64,000 nucleotides of DNA from Lolium rigidum (taxonomy: Eukaryota > Streptophyta > Magnoliopsida > Poales > Poaceae), in contig NC_061513.1 in the NCBI RefSeq assembly GCF_022539505.1, positions 180,698,017 through 180,762,016 of the forward strand. Direction: 5' to 3'. This document shows positions 45,793 to 58,264 of the stretch, one piece after another. Numbering within the stretch: position 1 is the stretch's first letter; every line of letters begins with the position of its first letter. Under the pieces are notes generated by a model that did no database searches, was not told the origin of the DNA, and was given only the letters and a program-made list of their open reading frames with translations. Made by a program: the position numbers and the translations under genes.

Positions 45793-48700
45793 ATCGCGAC
45801 GGTAGCATTATAAGATGATCCCTCACATTAATATCAAGATAATAAAGTGTTCTCCCCTCATATGCACCGTTGCTACAGTTCGTCGTTTTGAAGCATCTCG
45901 TGATGATCGGATGTGATAGATTCTACGTTCACATACAACGGGTGTAAGCCATGTTGCACACGCGGAATACTTGGGTTTGCTTGGCGAGCCTAGCATGTAC
46001 AGACATGGCCTCGGAACACAGGAAACCGAAAGGTTGAACACGAGTCATATGGATGATATGATCAACATGTTGATGTTCACCACTGAAGCTGCATCATCTC
46101 ACGTGATGATCGGTTTTGGTGTAGTGGATTTGGATCGTGTACCACTAAACAACTATGAGGGATGTTGTATTAAGTGGGAGTTCATTAGTAATTAGATTAA
46201 AACATGAACTAATTATCATGAACATAGTCTGAGTAGTATTTTGAATTAATTTTGTAGTATTGGCATCCATTTTCTACCATGTGCTAGTCTTGTAATTGAG
46301 ATAGAAATACGGTTAAGCCTGACAAGAAACTTTACGGACTGGTACCGTATTGTTAAAGAATCAAGAAATGATTAAGTTCTATTGCAAACTTTTAGTAAAC
46401 CTCACATTGTTGATTCAAAGAGCTATGGTTTCAATTAGTACCTAACGTCATCTTGTCTCCGTGAAACTTGAAGTTCAAATCCGTTTGAAATGTAAGGAGC
46501 TGGAAATTTTGTTTTCAGAAATAAGCAAGGTATGAGATATATGTGATATCTAAGACCTTATTGCAAGGTGATAGAATATATAATTTGGTGAGACTACATA
46601 AACTCATAAGTTTTATGGGAATGTACGAAGGTTGAAGACGCCAGGCGTCCCGATCCTCCAACTATTGGAGCACTAACGATATTCACATATCCATGAAATG
46701 ATCGTCCTTAGTATGCACCGTTGCTAAGACTCATCGTTTCGAAGCATCTCGTGATGATCGGGTGTTATAGATTCTACGTGTGCATACAACGGGTGCAAGC
46801 CAGATTTGCACATACGAATACTAAGGTTAAACTTTATGAGCCTAGCATGTACGTACATGGTCTCATAAAGTCGTCATGATATGATGGATAAAATTATGAG
46901 TGAAATTGTTCATCATATTAAAAAGTTACTAATATTGAAATCTGAAACACTTGTCATATGATGATCAACTTCAAAGTAAGAACCTCAAGGTTATTGGTAT
47001 TTGACCAACAAACCTAGAAGTTATTGAAGGTGAAGTGTTTTCTGAGAATGAGGAAAGCTAAATGAGAAACTACAAAAGATATTTGGCAGAAAGAAAGAAA
47101 GAAAAGACTAGAAAGTCTAGCTCAGTGTGTTTATAGATGATATACATGTTATGGATGTATTCCTTGTTTGGTCACAAAATGAAATTCTTGGGTATTTGTA
47201 CCAGATTGGTTGGTATGAGATGTCATACAATACAACGCAATACAAGAATACGATGGCCTAAGTGACTAATAAGGAATATGGTAATAATTCATGTCTGGAA
47301 CATAATAAAGTGTTATTATGTTTGTCGTTGACATTCTACCTAGCCCTTAGAATTTATAATAAAGAACTTAATAATTGTTATTTTGCTCTGGTCAAATAAA
47401 AACAATGAGTTGTTCAAATTATGATATTACTCCATGTACGATGGATAAGTTATTATAAATCTTAATGGTGAAACACACATACATAACACTGACGCTAAAA
47501 TGCCATAAGGCAAATGATTTGAAATCCACTTATTTGTGGAACCGCCATTTAGGTCATGTTAGAAAGGAACGCATGAAGAAACTCCATGCAAATGGATTTT
47601 TGGAGTCATTTGATTTATGAATCGTTTGGAGTATCATAGTGATGATGTAGTATCCAAGAGACGTATCCAAACTTTGTTGGATTAATGATGAGATAATATA
47701 AAATGAAGCCATTATATTTTTGTGGATTATGCTTTAGAGACTACTACTTTTACACTCGAATAGAGCATCATCATGATCCGTTGAAATGACACCATACGAG
47801 TTGTGGCATGGGTATAAACCCTAATAGTCCTTTCTTAAAATTTGGTATAAGTAAATAATTTTACAACCAAAACCGGATAAATGTCTTTGTTGTTATCCCC
47901 TGAATTGGGAATTCTTTCCACTATGAAGTAAAAGACAAAAGTGTTTGTTAATGTTACTTGATTATTTCCAAGAAATTGTTTTCTAGCGAAGTATTTGAGT
48001 GGGAGGAAAATAGAACTTGATAAGGTTTATGAACCTGAGCATAATGATTAGAGTAGCGCAGCATCGGAAATGGTTCCGAAGCGGCCACGACGATCATTGC
48101 TCCCATGACTACAAAGTGTTTTAGCCATGGAGATCAAAGTACTTATTGAACCTTGTAGGCATGGTTTACTTTGTGATCAAATAAATGATTTGTGAACAAA
48201 GGATTGATTTTGAACAATGATAAATCAACTACATACAAAGAAGTTATGATGGGCCCCGACTCGTTAAAATGGCTATACGCCATGAAATCCAAGATAGGTA
48301 AATACTTTTTGAAAGTAAATTGACCTATAAAATTGATGGACTTGGATGGAATATCCTTGAAGAAGCTCAACTTGTCGAAAAGTTGTTTACGACAAAGTTC
48401 AAAGAGTTGACTACGATAAGATTAGATCTTCCGTAGCAATGCTTATAGTCTATGTGGATTATTCTAGTAATCGCTACATATTTCTTTTATGAGATATGAT
48501 AGTAGGATGGCAAAATACATTACTTAACATAAGTGTGTGTTAAAGGTGTATACAAGATACAACCAAGAGTTTTGCTAGTCCGTGGAATACTAGATAGGTA
48601 TACAAACTTCAGTTGGATGAAGAAAGTATCGCGGAGTTGGAATCTTCACCGGATGAAATAATCAAAGAGTTTTTGATTTCAAACGATGAAGATGCTTGCA

Positions 48701-49719
48701 TTTGCAAGAAATTAAGTGGGAGCGCTGAGACATATTTATAATACTTTATGTAGATGACATATAGTTGGTTATAAATGATGTAATTATATACTTGATTAAA
48801 AGGTTTCATTGAGAATTAACTTCAATGAAAGGATATGGACTGAAACATATTTAGTGTCAAGATCTATGAAGATAGATTGAAACACATAATAAGTTTAAGT
48901 CAAAGTACATAGAATGGATATTGAAGTAGATCAATATAGAAATATTAAGAAAATGTTCTTGTTATGTGAAGGTTTAACAAGACTTGAGTGTATCTGACAC
49001 TCAATGAGTAAAAACACATGAGTGATTATAGATCACGTATAATATGTACACAATCAGATGTCATGTGTTCTAAAAGTGTTATGATCATGTGATGATCATT
49101 GGATCGATCAAGTAAGAATATCCTTGAGTACTTTAGAAGAACCAAGGATATATATATAGTTTTGTATGAAGAAATGACAAACAAATCACTGTAAGGCGTT
49201 GCACCGATATTAGTTTTGTCACATATAAAAATAAAATTTCAATCTCAAATTAGGCTAAGTGTTGTTTAAAAGGTAGCACAATGAGCTAGAAGTTGTCTAT
49301 GCTAGATTTAGATGAGTTCTAAATATTGTGACGGATTCTACAAACGAAGGAAGAGTATGTCATTGTTTTGACGATGACTGAGGATGTTTAAGTCGAAGAG
49401 TTCTTTGAGAACTTGGTGTAGTTTCGATAGTGTCGTAACTTTGAAGCTATATTGTGTATGACAATATTAGTGACATATTTCAGACCGCGGAATTAAGGTT
49501 CCACCGTAAGACCGAACATATATGATTAATGCCGAATCATTTAGAAAATGAGTGATGCGTTGAGACGCAAATGAATTGCAAAATACATATGTTTCGAGCG
49601 TGTCGATCCATTGACTAAAACCTCTCCCGTGAGCAAAACATGATAAAGCACCGGAAGGCCAAGGTGTTATATCTTTACAAATGTAAACTAGACTATTGAC
49701 TCTAGTGCAAGTGGGAGAC

Positions 49720-51107
49720 TCGTTGGAGATATGCCCAAGAGGCAATAATAAAATGGTTATTATAATATATCTTTGTGTTTATGATAATGTTTGCATACCA
49801 TGATAAAATTGTATTAACCGAAACATTGATACATGTGTGTTATGTAAACAACAAGGAGTCCCTAGTAAGCCTCTTGTATAACTAGCTTGTTCATTAATAG
49901 ATGATCATGGTTTCGTGATCATGAATATTTAATGTTATTAATAACAAGGTTATTTTATTGAGTGAATGATATAATGGACACACACCCAAATAAGCGTAGC
50001 ATAAGATCACGTCATTAAGTTCAGTTTGCTATAAGCTTTTGATACATAGTTACTTAGTCCTTCGACCATGAGATCATGTAAATCACTTATACCGGAAGGG
50101 TACTTTGATTACATCAAACGCCACTGCGTAAATGGGTAGTTATAAAGGTGGGATTAAGTATTCGGAAAGTATGAGTTGAGACATATGGATCAAGAGTGGG
50201 ATTTGTCCATCCCGATGACGGATTGATATACTCTGGGCCCTCTCGGTGGAATGTCGTCTGATTAGCTTGCAAGCATGTGAATGGTTCACAAGAGATGATA
50301 TGCCACGGTACGAGTAAAGAGTACTTGTCAGAGACGAGGTTGAACAAGGTATAGAGATACCGATGATCAAACCTCGGACAAGTAAAATATCGCGTGACAA
50401 AGGGAATCGGTATCGTATGTAAATGGTTCAATCGATCACTAAGTTATCGTTGAATATGTGGGAGCCATTATCGATCTCCAGATCCCACTATTGGTTATTG
50501 GTCGGAGAAGAGTCTCAACCATGTCTGCATAGTTCACGAACCGTAGGGTGACACACTTAAGGTTTGATGTCGTTTTAAGTAGATATGGAATGTGAAATGG
50601 AGTTCGAAGTTTTGTTCGGAGTCTCGGATGGGATCCAGGACATCACGAGGAGGTTCGGAATGGTCCGGACAATAAGATTAATATATGGAAAGTCATTTTC
50701 CGGGGTTCGGAAAAAGTCCGGTGTTTTGATCGGAGCTTCTAGAAGGTTTTGGAAGGACCGGAATAGTCCGGAATATTGTGGAAGGTTCCGAAAGTGTCCG
50801 GGATGACCCGGGCTGTCTAAGGAAGTCCGGAGGGTTCCATAATAGGTGTATCCACGTTTTCCTTAAGGGTTAAGGAGTTTCCTCTAAGGCGATTTGGATT
50901 TGGCAAAAGAGTCCTAGTTCTAGTAGACAGAAACCTACCGGAACTCTCCCAAACTTTGGGGGAAGGTCTTGGACGACCCAAGGACCTTTTCTACCTATAA
51001 AAGGAGGGCAAGGGGAGCCCCAAGGACACCACAAGTCGCAGCCCAAGTTCCCTCTCCCAAAACCCTAGCCTCTCCCCTCCTCCTCCTTCTCCCGCAACGC
51101 TTATGGC
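49720..51107 (+). repeat. 3' LTR of the second Angela-type element, cut by gap
   Basis: It follows the polypurine tract AAGTGGGAGAC and begins TCGTTGGAG, one extra base relative to TGTTGGAG. 1388 bp are present. The last 370 bp or so would lie in the 100-N gap. TATA box TATAAAA near 50996-51002. Same subtype as its 5' partner. Confidence 0.9.
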
Positions 51108-51207
51108 NNNNNNNNNNNNNNNNNNNNNNNNNNNNNNNNNNNNNNNNNNNNNNNNNNNNNNNNNNNNNNNNNNNNNNNNNNNNNNNNNNNNNNNNNNNNN
51201 NNNNNNN
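51108..51207. other. Assembly gap of 100 N
   Basis: The gap joins an Angela-type 3' LTR on the left to the inside of a gypsy unit on the right. The missing sequence includes at least about 370 bp of LTR and probably about 430 bp of gypsy interior plus that unit's left LTR. Confidence 0.98.
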
Positions 51208-52490
51208 GAACCGACTCAACATAAAAGTAAAAGAAAGGCCCTTCGCAGAGGGAAGCATTGATTGCTATATTTGTGCTAGAGGTTTGGTTTTGAAAACATA
51301 AAGAGAGCATAAAAGTAAAATTTTGAGAGGTGTTTGTTGTTGTCAACGAATGGTAGTGGGCACTCTAACCCCCTTTCCAGACAAACCTTCAAAGAGCGGC
51401 TCCCATGAATTATGTTTAGTGTTGGGTGGCACTCCTTCCAACCTTTCTTTCACAAACCATGGCTAACCGAATCCTCGGGTGCCCGCCAACAATCTCATAC
51501 CATGAAGGAGTGCCTTTTTATTTTAGTTTTATTATGATGACACTCCTCCCCACCTTTGCTTTCTCAAGCCATGGCTAACCGAATCCTTCGGGTGCCGTCC
51601 AACAATCACATACCATGGAGGAGTGTCTATTTAGGTTAATTAATTTGGGACTGGGAATCCCATTGCCAGCTCTTTTTGCAAAATTATTGGATAAGCGGAT
51701 GAAGCCACTAGTCCATTGGTGAAAGTTGCCCAACAAGAATGAAAGATAAACACCACATACTTCCTCATGAGCTATAAAACATTGACACAAATCGAGGTGA
51801 TAAATTTTGAATTATTTAAAGGTAGCACTCAAGCAATTTACTTTGGAATGGCTGGAGAAATACCATGTAGTAGGTAGGTATGGTGGACACAAATGGCATA
51901 GTGGTTGGCTCAAGGATTTTGGATGCATGAGAAGTATTCCCTCTCGATACAAGGTTTAGGCTAGCAAGGTTATTTGAAACAAACACAAGGATGAACCTGT
52001 GCAGCAAAACTCACATAAAAGACATATTGTAAACATTATAAGACTCTACACCGTCTTCCTTGTTGTTCAAACTCTTTACTAGAAATTATCTAGACCTTAG
52101 AGAGACCAATTATGCAAACCAAATTTTAGCAAGCTCTATGTATTTCTTCATTAATGGGTGCAAAGTATATGATGCAAGAGCTTAAACATGAGCACAACAA
52201 TTGCCAAGTATCAAATTATTCAAGACATTTTAGAATTACTACATGTAGCATTTCCCGATTCCAACCATATAACAATTAACGAAGCAGTTTCAACCTTCGC
52301 CATGAACATTAAAAACTAAGAACACATGTGTTCATATGAACCAGCGGAGCGTGTCTCTCTCCCACACAAGCATTTATTCAAACAAAAACAAAAACAAAAA
52401 CAAACAGACGCTCCAAGTAAAGTACATAAGATGTGACCGAATAAAAATATAGTTTCAAGAGAAGGAACCTGATAATTTGTCGATGAAGAA

Positions 52491-52511
52491 GGGGATGCCT
52501 TGGGCATCCCC
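52491..52511. repeat. Perfect hairpin overlapping a polypurine-like motif
   Basis: GGGGATGCC, loop TTG, GGCATCCCC: 9-bp arms. It is followed by AAGCTTAG, so the right arm belongs to GCATCCCCAAGCTTAG. That motif recurs at about 52563 and, at the true element end, at 55819-55834. The second unit has the same hairpin at 57537-57557. Confidence 0.85.
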
Positions 52512-53299
52512 AAGCTTAGATGCTTGAGTCTTCTTGAAATATGCAGGGATGAACCACGGGGGCATCCCCAAGCTTAGACTTTTCACTCTTCTTGATCGTA
52601 GTATATCATCCTCCTCTCTTGACCCTTGAAAACTTCCTCCACACCAAACTCGAAACAAACTCATTAGAGGGTTAGTGCATAATCAAAAACTCACATGTTC
52701 AGAGGTGACACAATCATTCTTAACACTTCTGGACATTGCCCAAAGCTACCGGAAGTTAATGGAACAAAGAAATCCACCCAACACAACGAAAGAAGCAATG
52801 CGAAATAAAAGGCAGAATCCGTCAAAACAGAACAGTCCGTAAAGACGAATTTTAAAATGGCACCAGACTTGCTCAGATGAAAATGCTCAAATTGAATGAA
52901 AGTTGCGTACATATCCGAGGATCACTCACGTAAATTGGCATAATTTTCTGAGTTACCTACAGAGAATTAGGCCCAGATTCGTGACAGCAAGAAATCTGTT
53001 TCTGCGCAGTAATCCAAATCTAGTATGAACCTTACTATCAAAGACTTTACTTGGCACAACAATGCAACAAAATTAAGATAAGGAGAGTTTGCTACAGTAG
53101 TAACAACTTCCAAGACTCAAATATAAAACAAAGTTACTGTAGCAAAATAAACACATGGGTTACCTCCCAAGAAGTTCTTTCTTTATAGCCATTTAGATGG
53201 GCTCAGCAGTTTTAATGATGCACTCGCAAGAAATAGTAGTTGAAGCAAAAGAGAGCATCAAGAAGCAAATTCAAAACACATTTAAGCCTAACATTCTTC

Positions 53300-53941
53300 C
53301 TATGAAAAGGAATCTTGTAAATAAACAAATTCATGAAGCATGATGCAACAAGCATAGAAAGATAAAACAAGTGTAACTTCAAAAATTTCAAGCATATAGA
53401 GAGGTGTTTTAGTAACATGAAAATTTCTACAACCATATTTTCCTCTCTCATAATAACTTTCAGTAGCAACATGAGCAAACTCAACAATATAACTATCAAA
53501 TGAAACATTCTTATCACGAGTCTCATGCATAAAATTATTATTACTCCCAACATAAGCATAGTCATTCTTATTAATTGTAGCGGGAGCAAATTCAACAAAG
53601 TAGCTATCATTATTATTCTCATCATCAAATATAGGAGGCATATTGTAATCATAATTAAATTTACTCTCCATAGTAGGCGTTACTAAAAGACTACTATCAT
53701 TATAATCATCATAAATAGGAGGCAAAGTATCATCAAAGTAAATTTTCTCCTCAATGCTTGGGGGACTAAAAAGATCATGCTCATCAAAACCATCTTCCCC
53801 AAGCTTAGAATTTTCCATATCATTAGCAACAATGGTGTTCAAAGCGTTCATACTAATATGTTCCATAGGTTTTTTAATTTTCGCATCAAACCATCCATGT
53901 CTTAAATCAGGAAATAGAATAAGAAGCTCATTGTTGTCCAT
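53300..53941 (-). CDS. 213-codon ORF of unknown function in the gypsy array, unit 1
   Basis: It starts MDNNELLILFPDLRHGWFD near the primer-binding site (about 140 nt downstream of it in element orientation). The protein is acidic, rich in Asp, Asn and Tyr, with repeated blocks of the type LPPIYDDYND and PPIFDDENNN. I recognise the frame as recurring in many Triticeae gypsy repeats, without known function or domain. A 1-bp insertion (TTTCAAGC for TTTCAGC near 53390) shifts the C-terminus relative to unit 2, whose tail ends in hydrophobic residues and FLRVHH. Position fits a divergent gag, but no gag motif is visible. Confidence 0.5.
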   Translation of the reverse strand: MDNNELLILFPDLRHGWFDAKIKKPMEHISMNALNTIVANDMENSKLGEDGFDEHDLFSPPSIEEKIYFDDTLPPIYDDYNDSSLLVTPTMESKFNYDYNMPPIFDDENNNDSYFVEFAPATINKNDYAYVGSNNNFMHETRDKNVSFDSYIVEFAHVATESYYERGKYGCRNFHVTKTPLYMLEIFEVTLVLSFYACCIMLHEFVYLQDSFS

Positions 53942-54077
53942 TATGTCAAACTAGTGTAAACAAGAAACAAAAAGATGCAATTGCAGGATCTAAAGGAAAT
54001 AGCTTCGAGCACACACACAACATGAATGAGAAAAGTACTTTACCCGGGACCGGAGTATGAGTGCCTTTTACCTTTCC

Positions 54078-54094
54078 TCCCCGGCAACGGCGCC
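54078..54094 (-). other. Primer-binding site of gypsy unit 1
   Basis: Plus strand TCCCCGGCAACGGCGCC, the inverse of GGCGCCGTTGCCGGGGA, 11 bp from the LTR end. It is a standard gypsy site. Its first base (T in TGGCGCC) is changed here. Confidence 0.85.
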
Positions 54095-54105
54095 GTAAAA
54101 GTGCT

Positions 54106-55818
54106 TGATGTCTACGGGTGCTTCTATTCTTGTAGACAGTTGTTGGGCCTCCAAGAGCAAGAGGTTTGTAGAACAAGCAAGAAGTTTCCCTTAAGTGGAT
54201 CACCCAAGGTTTATCGAACTCGTGGAGGAAGAGGTCAAAGATATCCCTCTCATGCAACCCCGCAACCACAAAGCAAGAAGTCTCTTGTGTCCCCAACACA
54301 CCTAATAGGTGCACTAGTTCGGCGAAGAGATAGTGAAATACAGTGGTATGAATAAATATAAGCAGAGAGTAACGGCGCCGTAAAAGTGCTTGCTCAGGCG
54401 TGTGGTTGATGGTGGTAATATTGCAGAAGTACAGATGCAAGAAAACAAGAAACAAGCAGCGGTAGCAGTATTTAGGAACAAGGCCTAGGGATCATACTTT
54501 CACTAGTGGACACTCTCAACATTGATCACATAACAGAATAAATAGATAGATGCTAGAATCTACACTCTCTTGTTGGATGATGAACACCACTAACTGTGTA
54601 GGATTACACGAACCCTCAATGCCGGAGTTAACAAGCTCCACAATATTCAATGTTCATATTTAAATAACCTTAGAGTGCATGACGGATCAACATAACCAAA
54701 CCAAGTACTAACATAGCATGCACACTGTCACCTTCACACTACGAAAGGAGGCAAAGATCACATCAATACCATCATAGCAATAGTTAACTTCATAATCTAC
54801 AAGAGATCACAATCATAGCCTACGCCAAGTACTACATGATACACACACTGTCACCATTACACCGCGCAGGAGGAATAAACTACTTTAATAACATCACTAG
54901 AGTAGCACACAGATATATTGTGATACAAAACACATTGCAATCATAAAGAGATATAAATAAGCACTTCACTATGCCATTCATAACAGTGAATAAGTATTCT
55001 GTGAAATATAGCCTAAGAGACCCACACGGTGCACACACTGTCACCTTTACACACGTGGGACAAGGAGTCTCCGGAGATCACATAAGTAAAATCCACTTGA
55101 CTAGCACAATGACATCTAGATTATAAGCATCATCATATGAATTTCAATCATGTAAGGCAGCTCATGAGATTATTGTATTGAAGTACATAGGAGAGAGATT
55201 AAGCACATAGCTACCGGTACAGCCCCGAGCCTCGATGGAGAACTACTCCCTCCTCATGGGAGACAAGCAGCGTTGATGAAGATGGCGGTGGTGTTGATGG
55301 AGGAGCCTTCCGGGGCACTTCCCCGTCCCGGCGGCGTGCCGGAACGCAGACTCCCGTCCCCCGGATCTTGGCTTCACGATGGCGGCGGCTCCGGAAGGTT
55401 TTCTCTCGGTTTCGTCCAACGTGTCGTGGTTTTCGCGACGGAGGCTTTAAATAGGCGGAAGGGCAAGGTCGAAGGGGTCCGGGGCCACCAGACACTAGGG
55501 CGGCGCGCCCTCTCCTAGGCCGCGCCGCCACCATGTGTGGGCCCCCGTGGCCCCTCTCCGACGGCTCTCGGTGTTCCGGAAGCTCCCGGGGATTCTAAGT
55601 TCTTCGGTCTTGATTTCGTCCGATTCCGAGAATATTTCCTTACTAGGATTTCTGGAACCAAAAATAGCAGAAAACAGGAACCGGCCCTTCGGCATCTCGT
55701 CAATAGGTTAGTTCCAGAAAACGCATAATAATGACATAAAGTATGCATAAAACATGTAGATATCATCAATAATGTGGCATGGAACATAAGAAATTATCGA
55801 TACGTCGGAGACGTATCA
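54106..55818 (-). repeat. LTR shared by the two gypsy units
   Basis: 1713 bp; minus strand TGATACGTCTCCGACG ... TGTAGACATCA. The primer-binding site lies on its left and the polypurine tract on its right, so it closes one unit and opens the next. It contains a second copy of AACGGCGCCGTAAAAGTGCT at 54371-54390. TATA-like TATTTAAAG (minus) near 55445. Confidence 0.92.
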
Positions 55819-58264
55819 GCATCCCCAAGCTTAGTTCCTGCTCGTCCCGAGCGGTAAACGATAACAAAGATAATTTCTGGAGTGACATGCCATCATAACC
55901 TTGATCATACTATTGTAAGCATATGTAATGAATGCAGCGATCAAAACAATGGTAATGACATGAGTAAACAACTCGAATCATAAAGCAAAGACTTTTCATG
56001 AATAGTACTTTCAAGACAAGCATCAATAAGTCTTGCATAAGAGTTAACTCATAAAGCAATAAATTCATAGTAAAGGTATTGAAGCAACACAAAGGAAGAT
56101 TAAGTTTCAGCGGTTGCTTTCAACTTATAACATGTATATCTCATGAATAGTTGTCAATGCAAAGTAATATAACAAGTGCAATATGCAAGTATGTAGGAAT
56201 CAATGCACAAGCTCACACAAGTGTTTGCTTCTTGAGGTGGAGAGATATAGGTGAACTGACTCAACATAAAAGTAAAAGAAAGGCCCTTCGCAGAGGGAAG
56301 CATTGATTGATATATTTGTGCTAGAGCTTTGGTTTTGAAAACATAAAGAGAGCATAAAAGTAAAATTTTGAGAGGTGTTTGTTGTTGTCAACGAATGGTA
56401 GTGGGCACTCTAACCCCCTTGCCATACAAACCTTCAAAGAGCGGCTCCCATGAATTATTTTTATTTTTGGGTGGCACTCCTTCCAACCTTTCTTTCACAA
56501 ACCATGGCTAACCGAATCCTCGGGTGCCTGCCAACAATCTCATACCATGAAGGAGTGCCTTTTTATTTTAGTTTTATTATGATGACACTCCTCCCCACCT
56601 TTGCTTTCTCAAGCCATGGCTAACCGAATCCTTCGGGTGCCGTCCAACAATCACATACCATGGAGGAGTGTCTATTTAGGTTAATTAATTTGGGACTAGG
56701 AATCCCATTGCCAGCTCTTTTTGCAAAATTATTGGATAAGCGGATGAAGCCACTAGTCCATTGGTGAAAGTTGCCCAACAAGAATGAAAGATAAACACCA
56801 CATACTTCCTCATGAGCTATAAAACATTGACACAAATCAGAGGTGATAAATTTTGAATTATTTAAAGGTAGCACTCAAGCAATTTACTTTGGAATGGCGG
56901 AGAAATACCATGTAGTAGGTAGGTATGGTGGACACAAATGGCATAGTGGTTGGCTCAAGGATTTTGGATGCATGAGAAGTATTCCCTCTCGATACAAGGC
57001 TTAGGCTAGCAAGGTTATTTGAAACAAACACAAGGATGAACCGGTGCAGAAAAACTCACATAAAAGACATATTGTAAACATTATAAGACTCTACACCGTC
57101 TTCCTTGTTGTTCAAACTCTTTACTAGAAATTATCTAGACCTTAGAGAGACCAATTATGCAAACCAAATTTTAGCAAGATCTATGTATTTCTTCATTAAT
57201 GGGTGCAAAGTATATGATGCAAGAGCTTAAACATGAGCACAACAATTGCCAAGTATCAAATTATTCAAGACATTTTAGAATTACTACATGTAGCATTTCC
57301 CGATTCCAACCATATAACAATTAACGAAGCAGTTTCAACCTTCGCCATGAACATTAAAAACTAAGAACACATGTGTTCATATGAACCAGCGGAGCGTGTC
57401 TCTCTCCCACACAAGCATTTATTCAAACAAAAACAAAAACAAAAACAAACAGACGCTCCAAGTAAAGTACATAAGATGTGACCGAATAAAAATATAGTTT
57501 CAAGAGAAGGAACCTGATAATTTGTCGATGAAGAAGGGGATGCCTTGGGCATCCCCAAGCTTAGATGCTTGAGTATTCTTGAAATATGCAGGGATGAACC
57601 ACGGGGGCATCCCCAAGCTTAGACTTTTCACTCTTCTTGATCGTAGTATATCATCCTCCTCTCTTGACCCTTGAAAACTTCCTCCACACCAAACTCGAAA
57701 CAAACTCATTAGAGGGTTAGTGGGTTAGTGCATAATCAAAAACTCACATGTTCAGAGGTGACACAATCATTATTAACACTTCTGGACATTGCCCAAAGCT
57801 ACTGGAAGGTAATGGAACAAAGAAATCCACCCAACACAGCGAAAGAAGCAATGCGAAATAAAAGGCAGAATCTGTCAAAACAGAACAGTCCGTAAAGACG
57901 AATTTTAAAATGGCACCAGACTTGCTCAGATGAAAATGCTAAAATTGAATGAAAGTTTCGTACATATCTTAGGATCACTCACGTAAATTGGCATAATTTT
58001 CTGAGTTACCTATAGAGAATTAGGCCCAGATTCGTGACAGCAAGAAATCTGTTTCTGCGCAGTAATCCAAATCTAGTATGAACCTTACTATCAAAGACTT
58101 TACTTGGCACAACAATGCAAAAAAATTAAGATAAGGAGAGTTTGCTACAGTAGTAACAACTTCCAAGACTCAAATATAAAACAAAATTACTGTAGCAAAA
58201 TAAACACATGGGTTACCTCCCAAGAAGTTCTTTCTTTATAGCCATTAAGATGGGCTCAGCAGTT

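Larger units (their letters stand above)
45073..49719 (+). pseudogene. Interior of the second Angela-type element: decayed Copia pol without gag
   Basis: Remnants correspond to those of the first element: the zinc-domain remnant WNRHLGHVRKERMKKLHANG near 47538-47598, a fragment around 47880-48120, and RT remnants at 48240-48790 with YVDD at 48747-48758 followed by ATA and TAG (48762-48764). The leader direct repeat is present at about 45860-46025 and 46710-46865. Compared with the first copy, a block around the integrase core is missing near 47620. No gag frame. Confidence 0.82.
41703..51107 (+). mobile_element. Second Angela-type Copia element of the non-autonomous kind, cut by gap
   Basis: 5' LTR 41703-45072 (with a nested solo LTR), internal region 45073-49719, and 3' LTR from 49720 running into a 100-N gap. 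Its interior matches that of the element at 19883-28416 almost throughout, including shared breaks. It has lost some stretches, for example around the integrase at 47617-47640. The right end and target duplication are hidden by the gap. Confidence 0.9.
51208..54105 (-). other. Internal region, first (incomplete) unit of the gypsy array
   Basis: It corresponds to about 56253-59157 of the second unit with very few differences. It holds a hairpin at 52491-52511, the 53300-53941 reading frame and the primer-binding site. The rest appears non-coding. The left part is lost in the gap. Confidence 0.85.

Noticed and set aside
50969..51346. ORFs crossing the second gap
   Set aside because: Their translation is mostly X from N bases. 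The gap joins two unrelated elements.
52380..52410. AAACAA run as a microsatellite of interest or CRISPR-like repeat
   Set aside because: It is a short simple repeat present identically in both gypsy units. There are no spacers and no CRISPR context in a plant genome.
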